Source of the DNA: Bacillus niameyensis
GTDB lineage: Bacteria; Bacillota; Bacilli; Bacillales; Bacillaceae_C
Direction: 5' to 3'
Length of the DNA stretch: 64,000 nucleotides
NCBI RefSeq assembly: GCF_001375535.1
Contig: NZ_LN831197.1
Coordinates: 3,042,383 to 3,106,382, forward strand
The notes beneath the pieces were generated by a model. That model ran no database searches and had not been told where the DNA came from. It worked only from the letters and a program-made list of their open reading frames with translations. Positions within the stretch are counted from its first letter, which is position 1; the number at the start of each line of letters is the position of its first letter. Made by a program: the position numbers and the translations under genes. Positions 16,434 to 25,670 of this stretch are shown one piece after another.

Positions 16434-17798
16434 ATGAATGAATCATTAATTGATCGTACGCCACCGCAAAATATTGAGGCTGAACAGGCTGTCTTAGGAG
16501 CTATTTTTCTTGAGCCTACCTCTATTATGCTTGCATCAGAGCTACTCATTCCAGAGGATTTTTATAGAAGCTCGCACCAAAAAGTTTTTGAATGCATGCT
16601 TAAATTAACTGAAATGGGTAAGGCCGTCGATTTGGTGACAGTAGCAGAGGAACTCGCAGCTGCCCAATTGATCGAAGATGTTGGGGGCATTTCTTATTTA
16701 AGTGAATTGGCTGTCTCTGTCCCAACTGCTGCAAACATTGGGCACTATGCTCGGATTGTAGAAGAAAAGTCTTTACTCCGACGACTGATTCGAACAGCCA
16801 CGAATATAGCAAAAGAAGGATTTTCACGTGAAGATGAAGTCGGAGCTCTTTTAGATGACGCGGAAAAGCAAATTATGGAAGTTGCCCAAAGGAAAAATGC
16901 GGGTGATTTTCAAAATATAAAGGATGTCCTTGTTAAAACCTTTGATAATATTGAGCTTCTCCATAGTCGAAAAGGTGATGTGACCGGGATTCCAACCGGA
17001 TTTGCCGAGTTGGATCGTATGACAGCAGGTTTTCAGCGAAATGACCTAATTATTGTGGCTGCACGTCCTTCTGTAGGGAAGACGGCTTTTGCCCTTAATA
17101 TAGCTCAAAACGTTGGAACGAAAACGGCAGAAAATGTAGCTATTTTCAGTCTGGAAATGGGTGCGGAACAACTTGTTATGCGTATGCTTTGTGCGGAAGG
17201 GAATATTAATGCGCAAAACCTCAGAACAGGTTCATTAACGGAAGAGGACTGGGGTAAGTTGACGATGGCTATGGGAAGTTTGTCTAATACGGGAATATTT
17301 ATTGATGATACGCCTGGGATTAGGATAGGAGACATACGTTCCAAATGTAGACGATTAAAACAGGAGCATGGCCTTGGAATGATATTAATTGACTATCTTC
17401 AGTTAATCCAAGGGAATGGAAACTCCAAAGAAAACCGTCAACAGGAAGTATCTGAAATATCTCGTTCCTTAAAGGCTTTAGCTAGGGAATTAGAAGTTCC
17501 TGTTATTGCATTGTCCCAGCTATCTCGTGGGGTAGAGCAGCGTCAAGATAAACGACCGATGATGTCTGATATAAGGGAATCGGGAAGTATTGAACAGGAT
17601 GCGGATATCGTAGCCTTTTTATATCGTGATGACTATTATGACCACGATTCCGAGAATAAAAATATTATTGAAATTATCATTGCAAAGCAGAGGAATGGCC
17701 CAGTAGGTACTGTATCACTCGCCTTTGTGAAGGAGTACAATAAATTCGTCAATCTTGAAAGAAGATTTGATGACTCGGCTGTACCACCGGGAGCTTAG
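16434..17798 (+). CDS. dnaB: Replicative DNA helicase DnaB (DnaC in B. subtilis)
   Basis: The 454-residue hexameric helicase unwinds DNA at the replication fork. The N-terminal domain starts PPQNIEAEQAVLGAIFLEP, Walker A is ARPSVGKTAFALN near residues 209-221, Walker B is ILIDYLQLIQG near 320 and the arginine-finger region is QLSRGVEQRQDKRP. Length and sequence are very close to the B. subtilis protein. ATG 16434 follows AAGAGGAAGAG. In B. subtilis the gene follows rplI and precedes purA; here it is separated from rplI by the sugar-acid module and purA is absent. Confidence 0.98.
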   Translation: MNESLIDRTPPQNIEAEQAVLGAIFLEPTSIMLASELLIPEDFYRSSHQKVFECMLKLTEMGKAVDLVTVAEELAAAQLIEDVGGISYLSELAVSVPTAANIGHYARIVEEKSLLRRLIRTATNIAKEGFSREDEVGALLDDAEKQIMEVAQRKNAGDFQNIKDVLVKTFDNIELLHSRKGDVTGIPTGFAELDRMTAGFQRNDLIIVAARPSVGKTAFALNIAQNVGTKTAENVAIFSLEMGAEQLVMRMLCAEGNINAQNLRTGSLTEEDWGKLTMAMGSLSNTGIFIDDTPGIRIGDIRSKCRRLKQEHGLGMILIDYLQLIQGNGNSKENRQQEVSEISRSLKALARELEVPVIALSQLSRGVEQRQDKRPMMSDIRESGSIEQDADIVAFLYRDDYYDHDSENKNIIEIIIAKQRNGPVGTVSLAFVKEYNKFVNLERRFDDSAVPPGA

Positions 17799-17817
17799 AA
17801 TAAATCATATACGGAAT

Positions 17818-17851
17818 AATGGCTGGCCAGAGAAGTTACTGGTCAGCCATT
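17818..17851 (+). terminator. Hairpin after dnaB
   Basis: AATGGCTGGCCAG pairs with CTGGTCAGCCATT (one G-T pair), 8 nt loop. A T run is lacking, so it may act as an mRNA 3' stabiliser or weak terminator; the stronger terminator follows at 17957. Confidence 0.6.
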
Positions 17852-17956
17852 GATATTTCTGGCATATGGACAAGGTGGTCATATAAGGTTTTTGTCGAAA
17901 ACTGTTGCTAAAATTTAAAAGCCATGATAATATTACTTTTATTAACATTTTTCCTC

Positions 17957-17998
17957 AAAAAGTACTGCGATGACGTAGCCTCTCGCAGTACTTTTTTT
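17957..17998 (+). terminator. Terminator downstream of dnaB
   Basis: AAAAAGTACTGCGA (17957-17970) pairs with TCGCAGTACTTTTTTT (17983-17998). Strong stem and seven Ts. The rest of the 17.8-18.3 kb gap holds only this, the hairpin before it and the WalR box. Confidence 0.9.
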
Positions 17999-18037
17999 AT
18001 TTGAAAAACCCCTAAAATAATGGCGAAAACAAGTTAT

Positions 18038-18054
18038 TGTAACCAAATTGTAAT
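18038..18054 (+). promoter_or_regulatory. WalR binding site upstream of the M23 peptidase
   Basis: TGTAAC-CAAAT-TGTAAT fits the WalR direct repeat consensus TGTWAH-N5-TGTWAH at every position. It lies about 280 bp before the start of the M23 peptidase and two genes from walR itself. The WalRK system controls cell-wall hydrolases, which makes the target sensible; binding is inferred. Confidence 0.65.
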
Positions 18055-18331
18055 ATTTAATGTTGCTTTTTGTCATGGTATGAAACTATTGAAAAATGCC
18101 CATATACTGCTAGATACACTGATATGATAGGGTTTCCAATTAGTCGGAAGTCTCTCTTTATTACAGGTAATGACAGGTTTTATACATTTATATTACATTA
18201 TTTGATATTCTCTCAATTGCCTCCATTTATATGGTAAAGTAAATATCGAAATAATAACACAACTATTTACCTATAAAAAATAGAGAAATGCAAGCAAAGA
18301 CATGGGGAAACGATCTTGGGAGGATTTGAAC

Positions 18332-19762
18332 ATGGATTTGGAATACAGACGGCGCAAAAAGAAAAAAATGCCTGGATACCTTTCTGTATTGGTTGTAGCG
18401 TGTATGGTCTTTTTCAATACAACTTTAGCTGCGTCAGCCGATACAAAGCTTGAAACAGTCTATCATGTTTATATGGACGATACTTATCTTGGTAAAGTTT
18501 CTGACACAACTGTAGTGGAAAGTGCTGTTAGCGGAATTATTGATGAACAACTAAAGGAATATAGTGGTTATCAACTAGAATTAGACAATAAAATCTCATA
18601 CATACCAGAGCAAGTATTTCGCATTAACGAAGAAAATGACCTTGTTATTAAAGAGCTTAAGAATCATGCTCGCGTGAAAGCTAATGCAATTGCGATTACT
18701 GTGAATGATAAACCATTAATCTATTTAAAAAGTAGAGAAGATGCAGAGAAGGCTATTGAGGATTTAAAGAGAAAATATGTCTCAAAAAAAGAATGGAATG
18801 ATTTCAAAGGGCAACAAATAAACAAAGAATCACTTCCTTCACTACAGGCTGATCAATCTCGCGTAATCAATATCTCTATTAAAGAAGACATGGAATATAA
18901 ACAAATGTCAGTCAATCCCGATGAAGTTACGGCAGACAAAGATGCTGTTAATCTTTTACAAAAAGGGACGCTGGAAGAGAAAAAACATATTATTAAAGCA
19001 GGCGAAGCTCTAGAAAGCATTGCTCCCAAATATAATTTGACAACTAAAGAGTTGATGGAGTTAAACAAAGGAATTACAGAGGATTCGATTTTACAGATTG
19101 GCCAAGAACTTAATACAGTTGTAACTGTACCACTTCTTCGAGTTGTCGTTGAACGAGAAGCTTATCAAGAAGAAGTAGTACAATATGAAAAAGAAGTGAT
19201 TGAGAACGGCTCGATGCCAAAAGGTGAAACAAAGGTTAAACAAGAAGGAAAGAATGGTAAAAGCGGATTTCTATACAGTGTCATTGAGGAAAATGGCAAT
19301 CAAGTAAAAAAGGAAACAAAAGAAGAAACAATTATAGATAATCCTGTAAAGGAAATTGTTGAAAAGGGAACAAAAGTGATTCCTTCTCGGGGAACTGGAC
19401 AATTTGCTTGGCCAGCCAATGGTGGATATATTTCAAGTGGAGTAGGACAACGGTGGGGTTCACTTCATAAAGGAATTGATATTGCACGACCAAGTAACTA
19501 CACGATCAAAGCAGCTGATAATGGTGTTGTTGTTTCAGCAGGCTGGAATGGCGGTTACGGAAATAAAATTGTCATCGATCATCAAAATGGTTATCGCACA
19601 GTTTACGCACATTTGAAAACCATTAACGTGTCTGTTGGTCAGAAGGTAGAGAAAGGTTCTGCAATTGGGATTATGGGATCTACTGGTAATTCAACAGGGA
19701 TTCACTTGCATTTCGAAGTCTATAAAAATGGCAGTCTAAAGAATCCAAAAGATTACTTTTAG
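18332..19762 (+). CDS. Secreted M23 peptidoglycan endopeptidase with LysM and G5 domains
   Basis: The 476-residue protein has a basic N-terminus and signal peptide (KKKKMPGYLSVLVVACMVFF, cleavage likely after AASA), a LysM-like segment (HIIKAGEALESIAPKYNLTT), a G5 domain (PLLRVVVEREAYQEEVVQYE onward) and a C-terminal M23 domain with zinc ligands in HKGIDIA and HLHFEV. It should cut peptide cross-links in the wall. ATG 18332 follows GGGAGG by eight bases; the ATG at 18302 has no ribosome binding site. M23 proteins of this kind commonly precede walR in Bacillaceae, and a WalR box lies upstream. Confidence 0.92.
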   Translation: MDLEYRRRKKKKMPGYLSVLVVACMVFFNTTLAASADTKLETVYHVYMDDTYLGKVSDTTVVESAVSGIIDEQLKEYSGYQLELDNKISYIPEQVFRINEENDLVIKELKNHARVKANAIAITVNDKPLIYLKSREDAEKAIEDLKRKYVSKKEWNDFKGQQINKESLPSLQADQSRVINISIKEDMEYKQMSVNPDEVTADKDAVNLLQKGTLEEKKHIIKAGEALESIAPKYNLTTKELMELNKGITEDSILQIGQELNTVVTVPLLRVVVEREAYQEEVVQYEKEVIENGSMPKGETKVKQEGKNGKSGFLYSVIEENGNQVKKETKEETIIDNPVKEIVEKGTKVIPSRGTGQFAWPANGGYISSGVGQRWGSLHKGIDIARPSNYTIKAADNGVVVSAGWNGGYGNKIVIDHQNGYRTVYAHLKTINVSVGQKVEKGSAIGIMGSTGNSTGIHLHFEVYKNGSLKNPKDYF

Positions 19763-19783
19763 AAACATAGAAAAGTATAAAAG

Positions 19784-19826
19784 ACAGATCTAAGAGAGGT
19801 TTAGGCTCTTGCGGATCTGTTTTTTT
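19784..19826 (+). terminator. Terminator after the M23 peptidase
   Basis: ACAGATC (19784-19790) pairs with GATCTGT (19814-19820), with an inner AAGAG/CTCTT, then TTTTTT. Confidence 0.88.
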
Positions 19827-20100
19827 GTTGGTTACTAGGCAATTGTAAATTGAGAGACGTGAAAAGGTTAAAACGCATCATCCTCATGTTGCTGCGACGG
19901 ACAAAGTAACGGAAATAGTACTTCCGTTCTTCTTGACTAGCTGTGAGAGATAGACTCGCGTTTGTCTAGTATGATAAAATACAGTGAATCCCTTTTTTGT
20001 AGGGGGTTAAGTCTGTTTGTAAGGGATAACTAAGATAATCCATGAATATAATATCTGTTCAAATAAATATATGGGAATATTATTAAGGAGAGAGCGCTAC
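19827..20100 (+). other. Intergenic leader before walR
   Basis: The gap between the M23 peptidase and walR holds a small hairpin (AACGGAA/TTCCGTT, 19908-19928) and a TATGATAAAAT sequence at 19970-19980 that could be a -10, but no good -35 was found. Nothing else was recognised. Confidence 0.4.
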
Positions 20101-20808
20101 TTGGATAAAAAGATACTTGTTGTTGATGATGAAAAGCCAATTGCTGATATCCTCCAATTTAATCTAAAAAAGGAGGGCTTTACTGTCCAGTGTGCTTATG
20201 ATGGTGATGAGGCTTTACGTCTTGTTGAAGAAATGGCACCAGACATGGTCTTACTAGATATTATGCTTCCTAATCGCGATGGGATGGAAGTCTGTAAGGA
20301 AATAAGAAAAAAATATGATATGCCAATTATTATGTTGACAGCTAAGGATTCAGAAATTGATAAAGTTCTTGGACTTGAGCTTGGGGCAGATGATTATGTA
20401 ACGAAGCCTTTTAGTACGAGAGAATTGATTGCCCGTGTAAAAGCTAATTTGCGCAGACATACGCATATTGCTCAGCAGGCAGATGATAGTAATAATAATG
20501 AAATTTCGGTAGGCTCTTTAACGATTCACCCTGATGCTTATGTCGTTTCAAAAAATGGAGAAACAATCGAATTAACTCATCGTGAATTTGAATTGCTTCA
20601 TTATTTAGCAAAACACATTGGGCAAGTAATGACACGGGAACATTTACTTCAAACTGTTTGGGGCTATGATTATTTTGGTGATGTCAGGACGGTGGATGTT
20701 ACAGTAAGACGCCTTCGTGAGAAAATTGAAGATAACCCTAGCCATCCAACATGGATTGTAACGAGAAGAGGAGTAGGTTATTACTTGCGCACCCCTGAAC
20801 AGGAGTAA
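20101..20808 (+). CDS. walR: Response regulator WalR (YycF)
   Basis: The 235-residue OmpR-type regulator is essential in B. subtilis and controls cell-wall turnover. The receiver domain has D9/D10 (VVDDEK), the phospho-acceptor D53 (LLDIMLP) and K102 (VTKPFS); the winged-helix DNA-binding domain covers about residues 130-232. It starts with TTG 20101, nine bases after AAGGAGAG, giving the family N-terminus [18 protein letters not shown]; the ATG at 20071 precedes that ribosome binding site and is rejected. First gene of the walRKHIJ operon. Confidence 0.97.
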   Translation: MDKKILVVDDEKPIADILQFNLKKEGFTVQCAYDGDEALRLVEEMAPDMVLLDIMLPNRDGMEVCKEIRKKYDMPIIMLTAKDSEIDKVLGLELGADDYVTKPFSTRELIARVKANLRRHTHIAQQADDSNNNEISVGSLTIHPDAYVVSKNGETIELTHREFELLHYLAKHIGQVMTREHLLQTVWGYDYFGDVRTVDVTVRRLREKIEDNPSHPTWIVTRRGVGYYLRTPEQE

Positions 20809-20813
20809 TCTAA

Positions 20814-22637
20814 ATGCAAAAAGTCGGTTTTTTCCGGTCAATACACATTAAGTTTGTACTTATTTATGTATTGTTAATTATGATTGCCATGCAGATCATA
20901 GGAGTTTATTTTGTTGGAAAACTTGAAGATCAGTTAGTTGAAAACTTCCAAAATGGTATTAAAGGGCGTTTACCTTTACTTGAGTATAATATTAAGGAAG
21001 AGTTTAACAAAGATCGAGCGGGAGAGGAAATTCCTTCTCTAGAAGAAGAAGTAAGACATTTGCTTTATGACTTTTCTGCAACGGATATTTCGGAAGTTCG
21101 GATTATTAATAATCGCAGTGTCGTTATTGGCACATCAGAACCAAGCAATCAAGGAATTGTTGGTCAAAAGTCTACAGATATAATGGTAAAAAGGTCTCTT
21201 TCTGGTGAGCATCTCGACAAAATCTATTACGATGAAGATACGAAAGGGCGTATTTGGGTACTAGCCTCTCCTATTAGTGCTAATGGTGAAGTGATTGGTT
21301 CGATTTTTCTTGTAGCCAAGATCGAGACAGTTTTTGAACAGCTAGAGGAAATAAATAATATTTTTATAACGGGCACTGTTATTGCTATGTTTATTACGGC
21401 ACTATTAGGGATTCTTCTCGCTAGAATGATCACAAAACCCATTTCCGACATGAAAAGACAAGCTACGGCAATGGCAAAAGGGAATTTTTCTCGAAAAGTC
21501 CGTGTATATGGAAATGATGAAATTGGTCAGCTTGCCCATTCCTTTAATCATTTGACGAAAAGGTTGCAAGAAGCTCAGGCAACTACCGAGGGGGAAAGAC
21601 GTAAACTCTCTTCTGTTCTTTCGTTTATGACAGATGGAGTCATTGCAACAGACCGAAAAGGTAAAGTCATTGTTATTAATGAACGAGCAGCAGAAATGTT
21701 GAATGTTTCACGTGAAACGGTTCTCTTACAACCGATTACAGAGCTATTGGACCTTCAAGAGGAATATAGCTTTGAAGATTTGCAAGCTGAGCAAGACTCT
21801 ATTCTTCTTGATTATAGTACAAGAGATAACCATTTTATTTTACGAGCTAATATGTCTATTATTCAGCGGGAGACAGGTTTTGTAAATGGACTTATCGTTG
21901 TTTTACATGATGTAACTGAACAAGAAAAATTGGATGCTGAAAGAAGAGAGTTTGTTTCAAACGTTTCCCATGAATTGCGTACTCCGCTTACGACGATGAG
22001 AAGCTATTTAGAGGCATTGTCAGATGGGGCAATTGAAGATAAGGAGTTAGGTCCGCGCTTTTTAGGCGTAACTCAAAATGAGACAGAACGAATGATTCGA
22101 TTAGTGAATGATCTTCTTGATCTATCTAAAATGGATAGTCGTAATTTTACGATTAATCCTGGCTGGGTCGACTTTGTCACCTTTTTCAATCACATTATTG
22201 ACCGTTTTGAAATGTCAAAGGAACGCAATGTCCATTTTAAAAGATTGTTACCGAAACATTCCATATTTGTTGAAATTGATGAAGATAAATTAACTCAAGT
22301 TATTGATAATATTATTTCAAACGCATTAAAGTACTCACCGGAAGGTGGGACTATAACATTCCGTGTTAAAGAATTTGAAGGGGAAATTGAAGTAAGCATA
22401 AGCGACCAAGGTATAGGAATTCCAAAAGAAAATTTAGAAAAGGTATTTGAACGTTTTTATCGGGTTGATCGAGCTAGGACAAGACAACTTGGTGGTACGG
22501 GTCTTGGCCTTGCTATAGCAAAGGAAATAATCGGAGTTCACGGCGGGGCAATTTGGGCGAAAAGCCAAGAAGGAAAAGGTACAACGATTTGCTTTACTCT
22601 GCCATATGACCCTGTTCAAGAGGATGATTGGTTGTGA
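20814..22637 (+). CDS. walK: Sensor histidine kinase WalK (YycG)
   Basis: The 607-residue kinase has an N-terminal helix (about 9-30), an extracellular Cache-like domain, a second helix (about 181-203), HAMP, PAS (about 265-365), a HisKA domain with phospho-acceptor H386 (VSNVSHELRTPLTT) and a HATPase domain (DNIISNALKYSPEGG, GGTGLGLAIAKEI). It phosphorylates WalR in response to wall-synthesis status. ATG 20814 follows the AGGAG that includes the end of walR. A near-perfect parS sequence is embedded at 21704-21719, encoding NVSRET within the PAS domain. Confidence 0.97.
   Translation: MQKVGFFRSIHIKFVLIYVLLIMIAMQIIGVYFVGKLEDQLVENFQNGIKGRLPLLEYNIKEEFNKDRAGEEIPSLEEEVRHLLYDFSATDISEVRIINNRSVVIGTSEPSNQGIVGQKSTDIMVKRSLSGEHLDKIYYDEDTKGRIWVLASPISANGEVIGSIFLVAKIETVFEQLEEINNIFITGTVIAMFITALLGILLARMITKPISDMKRQATAMAKGNFSRKVRVYGNDEIGQLAHSFNHLTKRLQEAQATTEGERRKLSSVLSFMTDGVIATDRKGKVIVINERAAEMLNVSRETVLLQPITELLDLQEEYSFEDLQAEQDSILLDYSTRDNHFILRANMSIIQRETGFVNGLIVVLHDVTEQEKLDAERREFVSNVSHELRTPLTTMRSYLEALSDGAIEDKELGPRFLGVTQNETERMIRLVNDLLDLSKMDSRNFTINPGWVDFVTFFNHIIDRFEMSKERNVHFKRLLPKHSIFVEIDEDKLTQVIDNIISNALKYSPEGGTITFRVKEFEGEIEVSISDQGIGIPKENLEKVFERFYRVDRARTRQLGGTGLGLAIAKEIIGVHGGAIWAKSQEGKGTTICFTLPYDPVQEDDWL
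21704..21719 (+). promoter_or_regulatory. parS-like site within walK
   Basis: TGTTTCACGTGAAACG differs from the perfect parS palindrome at 2578-2593 only in its last base. The core TTTCACGTGAAA is intact. It lies in coding sequence, as many Bacillus parS sites do. Two sites 19 kb apart match the scattered parS sites around a Bacillus origin. Confidence 0.8.
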
Positions 22638-23950
22638 GGTACGAAATCGGGAAATCTATAGTTTTGTCTATATTAATTGTCTTTAGCATTCTTTTGACAT
22701 GGAATTTATGGACGTATCAACCGAAATTAGATGCTATGGATCCTAATATGCATGAAATTTTAATCGCTGAACAACGGGATGTTTCAGAACTCATTAAGCC
22801 TAGCCATGTCCTTTATCATCTGGATGGGGAAGATTATGGTACAAACAATCCAGAAATTATGAATGAACTTATTAAAGAGATAGGTTCATGGGGTTTTTAT
22901 GATATTGGAACTGTCCAAATTTTAGATGACAGTAAGATAAAGGACTTATTAAATTCTGGAACTCGAGCAGTGATATTTTATCCTGATATTGTCCCTTTTA
23001 ATTTATATAAGGGCATCATTCAGATAGAAGACCATTTCCCACGTGATTCATTTGACCGCATTGTGATTCGTCAAGCAAATGATTCACAGGATGGATCCGT
23101 CGTTTACTTTATATCAACAGTAGAAGGCAAAGCCTATGAAACTCATATTAATCCAGAACGTGTTGAAGCCCTTTTTACGAAAGCAAATGGAAATAAGAAG
23201 CTCTATGATAAATACAAGGCGATGGAATTACCGGACAATAGATTTTTATACTTACCGGAGAAATCGATTGAAATGACGAGGTATCAATATATTTCCGAAA
23301 CAATTGATCCTGATAAATTTAAAAATGCTCTTTTCCGTGACCCAAATAAAGTGAGAAGAGACTTCCCTCCAAATGGTGTGCAATATACAGATGATAGAAG
23401 TTTTATGAACCTTGATTATTTGACGAATATGCTCATGTATGTAAATCCTGGACAAGACACATACAACCAGGTAGAAGAGGATCAGGAGGAGGTTCTGAAA
23501 CGGAGCATTAATTTTGTAAATGAACATGGTGGATGGACTGATGATTATCGTTATTCAAGTATTTCTGTTTATGAAAAGAAAATAGTCTTTCGATTATATA
23601 CGAAAGGTTATCCAGTTTTTAATGAACAGGGAATGACTGAAATTAGGCAAAGTTGGGGTGCAGAGGAGATTTATCAATATAAACGCCCTTATTTTTCTCT
23701 AGAGATCGATCTCTCTGATTCGAAAAAAGTGGAGTTACCATCTGGTGAAGATGCATTTCGTTATTTAACGTCAAGTCCAGAGTTTAACCCTAAGTTATTA
23801 CAGAATATGGTTATTGGCTATCGGCTTTCCAAGGATTCTACCAATTCTAAGGTTGTTATTTTGGAACCTTCATGGTATTACCTCTACGCAGGATCTTGGC
23901 TGCGGCTAGACACTGCAGATATAAGGGGGAATTTGAATGGATTGGAGTAG
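22634..23950 (+). CDS. walH: Two-component regulatory protein WalH (YycH)
   Basis: A 438-residue membrane-anchored extracytoplasmic protein. One N-terminal helix (IVLSILIVFSILLTWNLWTY) is followed by an extracellular domain of the YycH fold. In B. subtilis WalH and WalI bind WalK in the membrane and restrain its activity. GTG 22634 overlaps the walK stop (GTGA) and lies ten bases after AAGAGG; TTG 22628 is too close to that site. It overlaps walI by 14 nt. Confidence 0.93.
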   Translation: MRYEIGKSIVLSILIVFSILLTWNLWTYQPKLDAMDPNMHEILIAEQRDVSELIKPSHVLYHLDGEDYGTNNPEIMNELIKEIGSWGFYDIGTVQILDDSKIKDLLNSGTRAVIFYPDIVPFNLYKGIIQIEDHFPRDSFDRIVIRQANDSQDGSVVYFISTVEGKAYETHINPERVEALFTKANGNKKLYDKYKAMELPDNRFLYLPEKSIEMTRYQYISETIDPDKFKNALFRDPNKVRRDFPPNGVQYTDDRSFMNLDYLTNMLMYVNPGQDTYNQVEEDQEEVLKRSINFVNEHGGWTDDYRYSSISVYEKKIVFRLYTKGYPVFNEQGMTEIRQSWGAEEIYQYKRPYFSLEIDLSDSKKVELPSGEDAFRYLTSSPEFNPKLLQNMVIGYRLSKDSTNSKVVILEPSWYYLYAGSWLRLDTADIRGNLNGLE

Positions 23951-24734
23951 AATCAAAACCATCTTCATCATTGCCTTTTTAATCCTTGACCTTTTCCTAC
24001 TATCGCAGCTACTAACCAAAATGGAGCAATATGAAGTAAAGAATGATGCTCCAATAGATGAAAATTTTAAGGCGGATGGAATTAAATATGAAGGCTTGCC
24101 AAAAGAAGTTGAAAGCGATCATTATTTAAGTGCAAATATAAAGCGATTTACAAAGGAAGAACTACAGAAATTACAAGATCAACAGGTCCATCTTGAAAAT
24201 CAAACGATTGTACGCTCTGAATTAGAAACGCCGATCGTCATCAAGAACGAAGAGGATTTTAAGAAATTGGATGAGTTTGTGAAAGCCAATGTTTTGTATG
24301 GGGACGAGTATGAGTTTTGGGAGTATAACAAGGCTGATCGCACGTTTACCTATTATCAAAAGGTCGATGATAAATTTTTATTTAAAAATCAAAGTGCACA
24401 CCTCATTTTCCAAATGAATGAGCAAAATGAAATTATTTCCTACAATCAAACAAAGTTGGAAGAGATTGATCCGATTAGCGAGGAAGAAGATGTTCTTCAA
24501 CCACTTCGTGTGCTTGAGATCCTTTATGGCAAAGGGTTAATCAAGTCTAATAGCACGGTTAAGGCAGAACTTGGCTACTATACATTTGTTAATATGGAGG
24601 CTGCACAGGTTTTAACACCAACATGGTATTTTATTATAGAAAGAGACGATGGCAGGGAGAGTATGTTGGTTAATGCTTTAGAAGGAACAGTAATTCAGAG
24701 CCAACCAACAGAAGAGAATAAGTTACTGGAGTGA
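23937..24734 (+). CDS. walI: Two-component regulatory protein WalI (YycI)
   Basis: The 265-residue protein has one N-terminal helix (TIFIIAFLILDLFLLSQLL) and an extracellular YycI domain related in fold to YycH. It forms a heterodimer with WalH that regulates WalK. It starts inside the last codons of walH after AAGGGGGAA, which indicates translational coupling, and ends 6 bp before walJ. Confidence 0.94.
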   Translation: MDWSRIKTIFIIAFLILDLFLLSQLLTKMEQYEVKNDAPIDENFKADGIKYEGLPKEVESDHYLSANIKRFTKEELQKLQDQQVHLENQTIVRSELETPIVIKNEEDFKKLDEFVKANVLYGDEYEFWEYNKADRTFTYYQKVDDKFLFKNQSAHLIFQMNEQNEIISYNQTKLEEIDPISEEEDVLQPLRVLEILYGKGLIKSNSTVKAELGYYTFVNMEAAQVLTPTWYFIIERDDGRESMLVNALEGTVIQSQPTEENKLLE

Positions 24735-24740
24735 AAAGGA

Positions 24741-25535
24741 ATGTCAATGCAATTTAGTGTGCTGGCAAGTGGAAGTACGGGAAATGCCATTTATGTTGAG
24801 GCTGGAGAACAGGCATTTTTAGTTGATGCAGGACTTAGCGGCAAGCAAATGGATAAGCTTTTTCAACAAATTGATCGTGATCCTGCAAAATTGAACGGAA
24901 TTCTTGTCACACATGAGCATAAAGATCATATTCATGGTGTAGGCGTAATGGCTCGTAAATATAACTTGCCTGTCTACGCCAATGAGCGAACATGGAAGGT
25001 AATGGATCAGCAACTTGGGAAACTTGCCACTGATCAAAAGTTTATTTTTGAAATGGAAACAGTAAAGTCCTTTGGAGGGCTAGAGATTGAATCTTTTGGT
25101 GTTTCACACGATGCTGTGGAGCCGATGTTTTATATTTTCAGATCTGGTGGAAAAAAACTTGTTCTTATTACTGATACTGGTTATGTCAGCGACCGAATGA
25201 AGGGATTAATTTCGAATGCGGATATGTATGTATTCGAAAGTAATCATGATGTTCAGATGCTCCGAATGGGACGATATCCTTGGAATATAAAACGACGAAT
25301 TTTAAGTGATGTCGGGCATGTATCGAATGAGGATGCAGCATTAGCTATGTGTGATGTTATTGGTGACCAAACGAAACGGATTTATTTAGCACACTTAAGC
25401 CTTGATAATAATATGAAGGATCTTGCAAGGATGAGTGTAAAGCAAACACTTGAATCAAAGGATATGCCGATTGGCGATCAGTTTGAACTATTTGACACGG
25501 ATCCATATACACCAACGGTATTGACGGCAGTATAA
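24741..25535 (+). CDS. walJ: MBL-fold hydrolase WalJ (YycJ)
   Basis: The 264-residue metallo-beta-lactamase-fold protein has the metal motif THEHKDH near residues 55-61, a central H in [11 protein letters not shown] in ITDTGY and a later H in LAHLS. YycJ proteins are reported as DNA exonucleases with a mismatch-repair role and have been linked to coordination of wall and DNA metabolism. ATG 24741 follows AAAAGGA. It is the fifth gene of the wal operon and is followed by a terminator. Confidence 0.94.
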   Translation: MSMQFSVLASGSTGNAIYVEAGEQAFLVDAGLSGKQMDKLFQQIDRDPAKLNGILVTHEHKDHIHGVGVMARKYNLPVYANERTWKVMDQQLGKLATDQKFIFEMETVKSFGGLEIESFGVSHDAVEPMFYIFRSGGKKLVLITDTGYVSDRMKGLISNADMYVFESNHDVQMLRMGRYPWNIKRRILSDVGHVSNEDAALAMCDVIGDQTKRIYLAHLSLDNNMKDLARMSVKQTLESKDMPIGDQFELFDTDPYTPTVLTAV

Positions 25536-25542
25536 ATTGGTA

Positions 25543-25584
25543 GGGAGTGAAAGCAGTATTCGTACTTGTTTTCACTCCCTTTTT
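25543..25584 (+). terminator. Terminator of the walRKHIJ operon
   Basis: GGGAGTGAAA (25543-25552) pairs with TTTCACTCCC (25570-25579), then TTTTTATTT. Confidence 0.9.
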
Positions 25585-25670
25585 ATTTCAATATTTAATT
25601 GTCCAACATTATAATATAGACATGAACAGCCAAACTATAGATATGAGTTTTTTAGAAAGGAATGGTGTTG

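Noticed and set aside
16816-16836. Third parS site in dnaB (TTTTCACGTGAAGA)
   Set aside because: The core CACGTG is present but several outer positions differ from the parS consensus.
18055-18331. c-di-AMP (ydaO) riboswitch before the M23 peptidase
   Set aside because: Such riboswitches precede some wall hydrolase genes, but the conserved motifs are absent here.
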